Below, in pieces: positions 15,601 through 20,669 of a stretch of 20,669 bases of DNA; position 1 is the stretch's first letter, and each line of letters begins with the position of its first letter. The DNA is from a virus: positions 1 through 20,669 of IMG/VR virus record IMGVR_UViG_3300028840_008188, one strand, 5' to 3'. Under the pieces are notes generated by a model, which was not told the DNA's origin, searched no databases, and saw only the letters and a list, made by a program, of their open reading frames with translations. Position numbers and translations under genes: made by a program.

Positions 15601-16692
15601 ATGCTCACTGCCACTCTTTACCAAAGCATCCCATGAGGCTTTGTATTCTTTTATCTTTTGATCAACAGTACTCATATTAGTGGCAAGAGCTTTTTGTGTC
15701 GATCCTAGATTGTTCATCTGATTTTCTAAGTCTCGTTGCGCTCCCTCCGTATCATTGATCAACATGATAGCACCACGCATAGCCCGTATATTCGTAAAGA
15801 TCTCGGCTGACTGCTCGGCTGTGATTCCTTTCAATTCAGCCATAGTGCCAATCAATCCCTTGGTTTGGAGCGTTTCTGCATTGAGAGCCAATCCATGCTT
15901 CTTTGCAGCTTCAACAGCATCTTTTGTAGGAGAAAGAAAAGTAAGCAGAGTTTGGTTCAAAGCCACGACAGCCTCATCCGTACTCAATCCAGCACGGGTC
16001 ATCGTAGCTAGAGCAGCTCCAACCTCTTCGAAAGAAATACCAGCAGCTGCTGCTGTAGAGGCAATACGGCCCACGGTATGAGCCAGAGCATCGAAAGTTG
16101 TTTTTCCATACTTGACAGTAGTAAAGAGTGTATCACTTACATCAGAAGCATCGTCCGCGCTCATTCCATAGGAATTTATAACAGTCGTAAGAACATCTGC
16201 AGCAGCAGCAGTTGAAGACAAACCAGCTTTTCCTGCCTTTGTAGCCTCCTCAAGAACGCCAAGAGCTTTTTCTGCAGGAATACTGGCAGAAATAATATCA
16301 TAAAGTCCTTTAGTTAGAGATGCCGTTCCCTCCCCATACGACTTTGCAAGATCAAGAATACCCTTTCGAAACGTCCCCATCATCGGAACAAGTTCCTGAT
16401 CTAAAAGAGATTCAACCTCTTTGAGCTGCTTTTCAAACTCTATTGCTCCCTTGATAGCACCTCTAAACAACATAACCCCACCAGTAATCCCAGCCATCGC
16501 TCCGAGATTCCTGATAAGAGTCTTCGATGTGTTGTTCAGACCAAGCATACTGCCTCTAAATTGATTAGCTCCAACTTGTGCCGATTTAAACTTCCTATTG
16601 AGTTTTTCGGTACTAGAACCAATCCTCTCTAGAGTAACTGTACCATTATCTTTTATTACGAGATTTACTGCTACTTCGTACCTGTCTGCCAC
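12622..16692 (-). CDS. Tail tape measure protein
   Basis: This 1356-residue protein sets tail length and is the longest gene in the window. The N-terminal third resembles the TP901-type tape measure core (about 80-370: GTASLTKGLYDIISASIPAE, Ala-rich TAAAADVLTTVINSYGMSAD, IASTAAAAGISFEEVGAALA). A long charged helical/coiled-coil region follows (about 470-700). Residues 785-812 carry the Gly-rich GGHIPGSGSGD and LEPGEYVIPKK motif seen near the C-terminus of many tape measures. A polyproline stretch lies at 901-949 and a further helical domain at about 950-1265. A second LEPGETVLPKK copy lies at 1278-1288, followed by GGIVG. The start is GTG 16692, just two codons after an in-frame TGA, with GGGAG 8 bases upstream. 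It overlaps the chaperone frame by 47 bases. Confidence 0.92.
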   Translation of the reverse strand: MADRYEVAVNLVIKDNGTVTLERIGSSTEKLNRKFKSAQVGANQFRGSMLGLNNTSKTLIRNLGAMAGITGGVMLFRGAIKGAIEFEKQLKEVESLLDQELVPMMGTFRKGILDLAKSYGEGTASLTKGLYDIISASIPAEKALGVLEEATKAGKAGLSSTAAAADVLTTVINSYGMSADDASDVSDTLFTTVKYGKTTFDALAHTVGRIASTAAAAGISFEEVGAALATMTRAGLSTDEAVVALNQTLLTFLSPTKDAVEAAKKHGLALNAETLQTKGLIGTMAELKGITAEQSAEIFTNIRAMRGAIMLINDTEGAQRDLENQMNNLGSTQKALATNMSTVDQKIKEYKASWDALVKSGSEHWLPFLGDTFELLTGINEAIASLPEKMPMPEGKEMFDKEFRDWWAKLWEEKGVYTPPEIKPRTLGETQAGIMRGLPEGMPMPEGYERRVLSYPTYQPESYWQKQDESFSKKISEKRAKEIAELKALGKEMKEDIDLATQLVEVEERSDYMRRKRSGTFEADLVRSRIELQEDGLRKIAQLLEVELDLVDKSVENRNLTYEEGEQKKLAMEAEYRQKSIDFMISNNNERLAEIREARSLEIELENKLAEGKLAVLEDSYEKGLIKEKEYIEQKQAIVSASFQRQIDELRRQLSEEGLSLTEANIIEFRIAILEEEQKQAIADVDRTVGEMEEIAEEGSRTITRSMSSFVDSAITDFDNMGDAFAQTIQGMLSDLSQLAMQKAIWEPVGDWMSDLFGSGLSSLGGGGDWGVEGVMPDVDLQVQSGGHIPGSGSGDIVPAMLEPGEYVIPKKRVQQLGVGYLEGLRRGYQEGGIVGSEPFRVSPFAVYNPNTGFLTIGGGTDFKGAVYSPEWYTKAMWDPSISGTWQIWNMGIKQPFQRREPAPPTPPTPGPPTPPPPGPEPPLPIPEEPQPPPPPTVDPNIPPPEEPIPDWLLPQDEAARNNLPAWAQSLYDIFGYSPQTGVPSPFIEPKGTINRWKMPAITQPIQDLLNQFGFQASPLIGIPYDYFGTYGAWAEPLFALSMITGLKSPYLTAIPDIAQLLTSGFPGVIEEVPAAKMSKEKLAEKLHGMVSNHQNILESNAYGGELLADMLEGLYYSLGTRGTLAVENPSISSQAFDRMADLYRNYYDAYMDSSEGFASSFSMKQKHAGYIYARGYYDYVVAEMMRSLSDLGPFKVGDRPAWVGAHYLEGPASPGAWFPTDFMSWMKQTGAYDPFKPFPNKTEDQYTVSDWLMLGTFKDAFPEWRKYRQGGVVGLLEPGETVLPKKYHQGGIVGQEGAGGVSISPRVTININNQTGIPIEAEEEFSMSDFEGVVKSIVIKANSRDPRFRNVMRGR
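13846..13992 (-). repeat. Polyproline low-complexity segment in the tape measure gene
   Basis: This stretch encodes about 49 residues, roughly half of them proline, with Glu, Thr and Gly between (PPTPPTPGPPTPPPPGP, then PEEPQPPPPPTVDP and IPPPEEP). On the plus strand it appears as GGTGGTGG and GGTGGAG runs. A rigid, extended hinge between the tape measure's first PGE motif and its distal helical domain is the natural reading. Its repetitive codons could allow length variation by slippage. Confidence 0.75.
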
Positions 16693-17098
16693 CTGTCAAT
16701 CTCCCTCTGCCTCCCCGACGTGGTGGGGCTTTTCCTCCACCTAGAACAGTTCTTCCTTCACCAATATTATCATACGAATCTTTCTTCCTAGTTGTGACAA
16801 GATACTTGTGCAGATAATAGTAACAACGACGGAAGAGTATTTTATAATCAACCGTACCAGGCCTAAATCCATTGGCCTCCAAAAGCACCTTAAGCACTTC
16901 AAGTTTTAATGCTCCCATTCCATCGAATGTCCCTGCAAGAGCCTCTCTGGAAATGTAATATGCTTCAAGACTTTCTGAAAGTAACACTGGCATTTTGCAC
17001 TTGTCGCAGCGTGGCCTCTTCCCCTTCTTCTCCAAACGATCACACTCAGTACATTTGAGATTCTGATCATTTCCTTCCCACTCTGCGACGTCTATTAG
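16646..17098 (-). CDS. Frame -1 T-domain of the tail assembly chaperone (expressed as a G-T fusion by frameshifting)
   Basis: The frame is open from 17098 to its stop at 16646 and has no good independent start; the first candidate, TTG 17035, would cut through a metal-binding motif. Entered by -1 slippage at 17098-17104, it adds 150 residues to the 139-residue G-like protein, giving a product of about 289. The extension begins LIDVAEWEGNDQN, then CTECDRLEKKGKRPRCDKC, a two-CxxC pattern that should bind zinc. A helical region follows (about 45-100 of the extension) and a very basic Gly/Arg tail (GGRGRLTGGRQVR). In lambda, the gpG and gpGT products bind the tape measure and recruit tail-tube subunits. 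Its end overlaps the tape measure start by 47 bases, the usual arrangement. Confidence 0.85.
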   Translation of the reverse strand, partial: LIDVAEWEGNDQNLKCTECDRLEKKGKRPRCDKCKMPVLLSESLEAYYISREALAGTFDGMGALKLEVLKVLLEANGFRPGTVDYKILFRRCYYYLHKYLVTTRKKDSYDNIGEGRTVLGGGKAPPRRGGRGRLTGGRQVRSSSKSRNKR

Positions 17099-17514
17099 TT
17101 TTTTAGGATTGTAATCTCCGACCCTGACAATTCATCGATCCTAGCCAAAACAAAAGTCCTGAACGGCTGGCTGTCGTTGAACAATTTGAGCTTGTTCTCT
17201 TCGGAAAACTTGACATCATTCCCATTTTCATCCTGGACACCACGCCATCCCTTTACACAATACATAAACTGGGTTCTCTGAACATCCGAAAACTTAGCAA
17301 TCTCCCTCTGACTCGGAAGTTCCGAATAGGGAAATGGAACCAGATCCACTTCGAAATCGTTCAGTACCGAACCCTCATCCAATACCAGGTAAGGAATCCC
17401 GGGCCATGGAGACCATCCTTTTTTCCCATTGGTTGTTCCGTAACCCCAAGACCACGATCCCATAATGCTGAAAGCACGGAACGTCTTGGGTTCCTCCGAC
17501 ATTCTAACTCTCAT
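17095..17514 (-). CDS. Tail assembly chaperone, gpG-like
   Basis: This 139-residue protein lies between the major tail protein and the tape measure, the position of lambda G. The motif GWRGVQDENGNDVKFSEENK (about residues 89-108) is the pattern often seen in tail assembly chaperones (a G-W-x-G-V, D-G-x, F-S/T-x-E/x-N arrangement). An open frame exists up to 17622 inside the major tail protein gene, but ATG 17514 is preferred: AGGAGGT at 17524-17530 is 9 bases upstream, ideal spacing. ATG 17502 is 21 bases away and less likely. The gene ends CTA AAA AAC TAA, the slippery site for -1 frameshifting into the T frame. Its ribosome binding site may be controlled by the upstream hairpins. Confidence 0.85.
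   Translation of the reverse strand: MRVRMSEEPKTFRAFSIMGSWSWGYGTTNGKKGWSPWPGIPYLVLDEGSVLNDFEVDLVPFPYSELPSQREIAKFSDVQRTQFMYCVKGWRGVQDENGNDVKFSEENKLKLFNDSQPFRTFVLARIDELSGSEITILKN
17098..17104 (-). promoter_or_regulatory. Programmed -1 ribosomal frameshift site A AAA AAC
   Basis: On the coding strand the G frame reads CTA AAA AAC TAA, which places the canonical heptamer A AAA AAC in the correct zero-frame phase, directly before the stop. Slipping back one base continues as CTA ATA GAC in the T frame. GGAG at 17116-17119 lies 11 bases upstream of the heptamer, the spacing of the stimulatory internal Shine-Dalgarno known from dnaX. No strong stem-loop lies in the usual 5-9 base window downstream; a weak one (GATCA/TGATC with inner CTCA/TGAG) begins about 29 bases after the site. 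Confidence 0.88.
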
Positions 17515-17523
17515 AGTTTTTCT

Positions 17524-17578
17524 ACCTCCTAAGTTGGAGGTCCCTCCCAAGAAAGAGAGATAGATGGGAAGGGACCTC
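17524..17578 (-). promoter_or_regulatory. Two mutually exclusive hairpins before the chaperone gene
   Basis: In the RNA, GAGGTCCCT (17578-17570) pairs perfectly with AGGGACCTC (17545-17537), extended by CCC/GGG across one bulged base, with a loop of about 17 bases. The 3' arm also overlaps ACCTCC (17541-17536), which pairs over 6 bp with GGAGGT (17529-17524), the ribosome binding site of the chaperone gene, across a 6-base loop. Only one of the two can form. The first leaves the site free; the second hides it. No U-tract follows either stem, so this is not a standard terminator. The regulatory meaning is inferred; the pairings are exact. Confidence 0.6.
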
Positions 17579-17590
17579 ACAGTTTGTGAA

Positions 17591-18016
17591 CTACGTTGGG
17601 GCCGTCCAATAAAGCTGACCATGCCCAGTGAGCGTCATGCTCACACGGATGACATCATCATTTCCTGGATTGTTGACGGAAATGGCAGTGATCACGGCCG
17701 ACCCATAAAAATAACCATCCGCAGTGCCAGCATTTTCTTGGGCTTCAAAACGCACAGAGCTGTCAACGGTTCCGTCCTCAGCATCACTGATGATGTTATT
17801 GATCATGTCTCTTTGCCCATTGGTGTCTGACATGTCAATAAAACCGTTGACAGAGGCATTCCATCCCCGAGAACCCTGGACTGTCTGCTTCCAGTCATTC
17901 CCGATCACTGTTACATCAATGGCAGTGCCCTCAATGTTGAGAGTCCAATCAGATAGCTGAGCTACCGCATTGGAAGCCACACTGACGACACCATCCTTGC
18001 CTCTGAAATATCCCAT
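17591..18016 (-). CDS. Major tail protein (tail tube subunit)
   Basis: This 141-residue protein fits the small TP901-1-type tube proteins. It opens GKDGVVSVASNAVAQLSDWT with a following beta strand, has WKQTVQGSRGWNASVNGFID in the middle and ends SMTLTGHGQLYW, the LTGxGxL ending common in this family. The position between the tail terminator and the chaperone pair is diagnostic. ATG 18016 has doubled AGGAG sites just upstream, suggesting heavy translation, as needed for a protein that polymerises in rings of six along the tail. The 76 bases after its stop contain the hairpins described separately. Confidence 0.9.
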   Translation of the reverse strand: MGYFRGKDGVVSVASNAVAQLSDWTLNIEGTAIDVTVIGNDWKQTVQGSRGWNASVNGFIDMSDTNGQRDMINNIISDAEDGTVDSSVRFEAQENAGTADGYFYGSAVITAISVNNPGNDDVIRVSMTLTGHGQLYWTAPT

Positions 18017-18035
18017 GCTCCTTTTCTCCTATGTT

Positions 18036-18470
18036 TTATGTCTTGTGGTACTTCGCTGTGAACTTGCCTTCGCAGAAGCCGAACTCTTCCTCCGAAATAC
18101 AGGTGCTAGTGAAACTCGTCCCATACACCAATTCAGAACCGTCTTTGGTAAGGAAGGGGTCTGTCCGAATTGCGGCGTCGATATCGCTCTGCAACTTTGC
18201 GACCTCACCCATCGCATCATCGGCATCCTTAACCACGCCAAGAAGAGTGATCTCTATGTTGACCAGATACTCAGCTGCAAGGACTGACTGATCAACAGAT
18301 TCCACCCACTTAGCCAAAAAGATGTAAGGGAACTTGTCCATCTGTGGCATTGGTACGGAGTTGCAAACGATCTGATCCTCATTCAACCGAAAATTGTAAT
18401 CAGATGTTCCGTCAATTTGAGATCTTAACAAATCTCTTAACGTCTCGGCTATTGTTTTCAGTTCGTTCAC
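18036..18470 (-). CDS. Tail terminator / tail completion protein
   Basis: This 144-residue protein has the size, position and pattern of tail terminator proteins (lambda U-like, gp17-like). An N-terminal helix (LKTIAETLRDLLRSQI) is followed by strands with FPYIFLAKWVESVDQ, then LVNIEITLLGVVKDADDAMG with helix ELAKLQSD-like (EVAKLQSDIDAAIRTDP), and C-terminal strands (YGTSFTSTCISEEEFGFCEG). Such proteins cap the tail tube and join it to the head. The start is GTG 18470, whose GTGA overlaps the previous gene's stop, so translation is coupled. It directly precedes the major tail protein. Family assignment is by context and fold pattern rather than a signature motif. Confidence 0.75.
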   Translation of the reverse strand: MNELKTIAETLRDLLRSQIDGTSDYNFRLNEDQIVCNSVPMPQMDKFPYIFLAKWVESVDQSVLAAEYLVNIEITLLGVVKDADDAMGEVAKLQSDIDAAIRTDPFLTKDGSELVYGTSFTSTCISEEEFGFCEGKFTAKYHKT

Positions 18471-19066
18471 CTGTTCGACCCTCCACGTCTAAGGGTTATG
18501 GCCACACTCGCCTTTTTCAAAATCCGGAATATATGAGGACGAGCCTCTTCCAGACTTGGGGCAAGCCAAGGCTTTGGCGGCATATGTACCTGCTTTGCAA
18601 AAATCCAATGACCCTTGTTCTTTGTTCTCCGAAGGCGATATCCTCCAAACAAGGGACCAGCCTTCTTGGATTTTACAAATCCGTACTTTGATCGCCAAGC
18701 CAACAATCCTCTTTTGTTTGATGGTTTTGGTTTGATTATGTTTCCCGGAGTTTGGGCTCCGAACTCCAATACTCTTCCATAGAACCCAGGTCCCCTAGCT
18801 ACGCCTGAGCCAGGACCAATCGCTCCGACCCTTCCATGATATGTCTTTCCCATCTTTCGGATCTCACTAGCAATTGAAGATTTCAACGCTCCAGACTGAA
18901 CATGCAGAGGATTTCCTCCTCGGAGATGCGTCTGGATAAATCGCTCAGTGATCTTTAATGAATCTCCAAGAGCCTTCTCGACCTTCATCGAACGCTCCGC
19001 TGCATTTCTCTTGAGACCAATCACAAGAGCATCCAACTCTTTGGTCTTTATATCTACATCAATCAT
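18467..19066 (-). CDS. HK97 gp10-like neck/tail protein
   Basis: This 199-residue basic protein resembles the HK97 gp10 family of head-tail joining or minor tail proteins. An N-terminal helical stretch (LDALVIGLKRNAAERSMKVE) leads to TERFIQTHLRGG, then VQSGALKSSIASEIRKMG, the Gly/Arg/Ser block typical of the family (TGxLxxSI). GVARGPGFYGRVLEFGAQTP is the second signature (YxxxxEFG). KPWLAPSLEEARPHIFRIL near the C-terminus matches the usual PFLRPA-like end. It lies between the connector and tail terminator genes, with ATGA and GTGA overlaps on its two sides. The middle (about 110-150) is longer and more basic than in many relatives. Confidence 0.82.
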   Translation of the reverse strand: MIDVDIKTKELDALVIGLKRNAAERSMKVEKALGDSLKITERFIQTHLRGGNPLHVQSGALKSSIASEIRKMGKTYHGRVGAIGPGSGVARGPGFYGRVLEFGAQTPGNIIKPKPSNKRGLLAWRSKYGFVKSKKAGPLFGGYRLRRTKNKGHWIFAKQVHMPPKPWLAPSLEEARPHIFRILKKASVAITLRRGGSNR

Positions 19067-19623
19067 CTTGCCTCCAACTCAGCCAAAAGCATGAACTGAG
19101 GCAGCAGTCCTCGATCCACATTTTTAAAAGACATAGTACCAGAACCTTCTGGCATTGCTATCGAGGACAGGTCCCAACGGCCTTCCTTGATGAGCCTGAA
19201 CCAATGGGCTCCTTGTTGACAAAGGACTCTCAGTATTCTTGTCGGCAACTCGGTATATCCAGCCACATAAACAACTTTGATATTTTTTCTGCCACTACCC
19301 CAAAATCCAGAACTATAAAGAATCCCAGAATCGGCAGAAAATGTGTATTCCGTATCTGAAACCAGAGAATCCGCACCGTATACCCAGTCAGGATCATCAT
19401 GCACAGAAGTAATAGAAGTTACTGGACGCTGCTTTAAAAAGATCGATTTCTGATAACGGTCACAAGAATGGTATTCTGTGAATGTCTGAGACTCAAATGT
19501 CCGATCCGTCAAACCTTCGAAAGTATTTAGAACCCCAAGAGCCAGAAGCTCTAGAACCTCATCATTTTTTGGGTCCTTGATATCAAGTTCATACTTCAGA
19601 TCGGTTTTTGTTATGAGAGTCAT
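19063..19623 (-). CDS. Head-tail connector protein (gp6-like)
   Basis: This 186-residue protein fits the small gp6-type head-tail connectors that form a ring beneath the portal. It starts with a helical pair (TKTDLKYELDI, NDEVLELLALGVLNTFEGLTDRTF), as in HK97 gp6 and relatives, followed by beta strands (FLKQRPVTSITSVHDDPDWV, DSGILYSSGFW, KNIKVVYVAGY) and C-terminal helices (LPTRILRVLCQQGAHWFRL). The YVAGYTELP block is a common feature of this family. ATG 19623 overlaps the TGA of the upstream glycosyltransferase gene by 4 bases. The assignment is supported by the following gp10-like and terminator genes. Confidence 0.82.
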   Translation of the reverse strand: MTLITKTDLKYELDIKDPKNDEVLELLALGVLNTFEGLTDRTFESQTFTEYHSCDRYQKSIFLKQRPVTSITSVHDDPDWVYGADSLVSDTEYTFSADSGILYSSGFWGSGRKNIKVVYVAGYTELPTRILRVLCQQGAHWFRLIKEGRWDLSSIAMPEGSGTMSFKNVDRGLLPQFMLLAELEAR

Positions 19624-20669
19624 TCTTTTTCCTCCTGTTCCCGTCTTTTGTTTATTTCATATTCCAAAACAGAAACCAATTGCTTGGCTGAATTGGGCCA
19701 ATTGAACCACTTGGAAATTCTATCCGATGCTATCTTTCCCTTTTTTATTGCTTCATCATAATTCTGTGGTATGTGTAACATCCATCCTGCAAGATCCCCT
19801 ACATCACACATTCCAACTCTGGACTCGACTATCAAAGGATCATCCTGTATCCTTGGAAAATGAAATTGAGCACTTGCAACGAAATAATCACAAGGATAGC
19901 CAACTGCAGAATCGAAATAATCAAGCATCCCTGAATAGCTTGTCGCTACGCAAGGCAAACCAGTTCTCATTGCTTCAGCAAGAGTAAGACCAAAACCCTC
20001 TCCTCTAGACGGGAAGAGGAAACAATGAGCCGAATGATATACCTTTACTAATTCCTCGATAGGAAGATCTCTATTGTCTATTGTTATATTCTCAGATACC
20101 TGAATGAAATCCTTATTCTTGTACAATCCAGGCATGTTCACTGTCTTATACAACAACTCAACATTAGGATTCTTGTACAATCCTGTCTGTTCCCAAGCAA
20201 ACTCAATTTCCTCATATCCTTTTCTGTTATTCATGGCCCCAACCCATAGGTACCGAAACTTCTCTCCTTTCCTTGGCAACGTCCTCTTCTTGTAAGTAAA
20301 TTCCGGCCTGACGCCATGATGAACAACATGGATTGGCATTTTCTTAAACACTTTCCGAAATACGCCTCCTGCCCATGTAGAAGGCACAAGCAAATAGTCA
20401 GCCTCAGCTACTTTTGGAATGAACTGTTCAGGAAGATCCATTCCTTCAAACATTGTGAACAACCAATTCTTCTTCCCTGGAGATGGAACAAAACTTTCTG
20501 GACTGGTAATAGTGATGGCATCCTCGGCATCCGGATTAATCTTTAAGATTTTTCGAGCCTCCTCATAAAGGTTTGTCGTATGGACATAGTATCCATATAG
20601 ATTATGATTGATATGCTTCATTTCTGCGAATGCCTTACGGGACCTTTCAGTCCAAGCCACCTCGATCAT
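19620..20669 (-). CDS. GT4 family glycosyltransferase (5' end at window edge)
   Basis: This 349-residue GT-B enzyme shows a clear C-terminal nucleotide-sugar site: FLFPSRGEGFGLTLAEAMRT at residues 217-236 contains the Glu224-x7-Glu232 motif of retaining GT4 enzymes, followed by GLPCVATSYSGMLDYF. FRYLWVGAMNNRKGYEEIEF at 138-157 is the first strand and loop of the C-domain. VVHHGVRPEFTYKK at 115-128 is the linker typical of the family. No membrane helix is visible. The first Met is exactly at the window edge, so the true start may lie further upstream. Finding it between capsid-side genes and the connector gene, sharing an ATGA overlap, suggests that it modifies a virion component; that is inference. 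Confidence 0.87.
   Translation of the reverse strand: MIEVAWTERSRKAFAEMKHINHNLYGYYVHTTNLYEEARKILKINPDAEDAITITSPESFVPSPGKKNWLFTMFEGMDLPEQFIPKVAEADYLLVPSTWAGGVFRKVFKKMPIHVVHHGVRPEFTYKKRTLPRKGEKFRYLWVGAMNNRKGYEEIEFAWEQTGLYKNPNVELLYKTVNMPGLYKNKDFIQVSENITIDNRDLPIEELVKVYHSAHCFLFPSRGEGFGLTLAEAMRTGLPCVATSYSGMLDYFDSAVGYPCDYFVASAQFHFPRIQDDPLIVESRVGMCDVGDLAGWMLHIPQNYDEAIKKGKIASDRISKWFNWPNSAKQLVSVLEYEINKRREQEEKE

Noticed and set aside
16646-17035. Independent gene starting at TTG 17035
   Set aside because: The frame is open upstream to the slippery site, the start would split a CxxC...CxxC motif, and no ribosome binding site of good spacing is evident.
17537-17578. Intrinsic terminator after the major tail protein gene
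   Set aside because: The stem is strong, but no U-tract follows and a ribosome binding site comes 6-7 bases later, so it is better read as a translational or stability element.
17515-17622. Upstream extension of the chaperone frame to ATG 17622
   Set aside because: It lies within the major tail protein gene and spacer in another frame, and ATG 17514 has an AGGAGGT site at ideal spacing.
1-20669. tRNA genes, CRISPR arrays, insertion sequences and attachment sites
   Set aside because: I looked for cloverleaf-like segments, regular direct repeats with spacers and transposase-like proteins on both strands and saw none.

Overview
The window is a stretch of a tailed-phage (siphovirus-like) late region. 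Every gene I can support reads on the minus strand, so transcription runs from 20669 towards 1. Packing is viral: ATGA/GTGA overlaps or gaps of a few bases, strong AGGAGG-type ribosome binding sites, some GTG/TTG starts, and no gene-free stretch over 300 bases. I see no tRNA, rRNA, CRISPR array, insertion sequence, integrase or clearly bacterial gene. A lambda-like tail-tip set (M-, L- and J-like proteins, the L-like one with the four-cysteine end) and an exported, lipoprotein-like product at the far end favour a Gram-negative host, but host assignment is weak. I cannot tell virus from prophage.

Layout in transcription order. (1) 20669-18036: a GT4 glycosyltransferase, then head-tail connector, HK97 gp10-like protein and tail terminator. 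(2) 18016-16646: major tail protein, then the tail-assembly chaperone pair. The pair is joined by a textbook -1 frameshift site (A AAA AAC immediately before the stop), and the frameshifted part carries a CxxC...CxxC zinc-binding pattern. The short spacer before the chaperone gene holds two mutually exclusive hairpins, one of which would hide its Shine-Dalgarno. (3) 16692-12622: a 1356-residue tape measure protein with a polyproline hinge and a duplicated C-terminal motif. (4) 12616-7727: gpM-, gpL- and gpJ-like tail-tip proteins; the J-like protein has a LamG-type domain inserted. (5) 7722-5866: small proteins (unknown, coiled-coil, beta-sandwich, single-pass membrane protein), an NlpC/P60 peptidase and a small Cys/His protein; probably lysis or tail accessory functions. 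(6) 5888-850: a sugar cassette, consisting of a GT9-GT4 fusion, two SAM methyltransferases, a GT2 enzyme and a DXD-containing GT-A enzyme. (7) 923-1: an overprinted 48-residue membrane protein and a long exported Asp/Cys-rich protein that runs off the window.

Together these genes build the neck, tail tube and tip of the virion. The five glycosyltransferase domains or enzymes and two methyltransferases inside the same operon suggest that the phage makes and caps a glycan, either on its own virion proteins or on the host surface. That cassette, the chaperone expression controls and the two unlisted genes at the left end are the most interesting parts.
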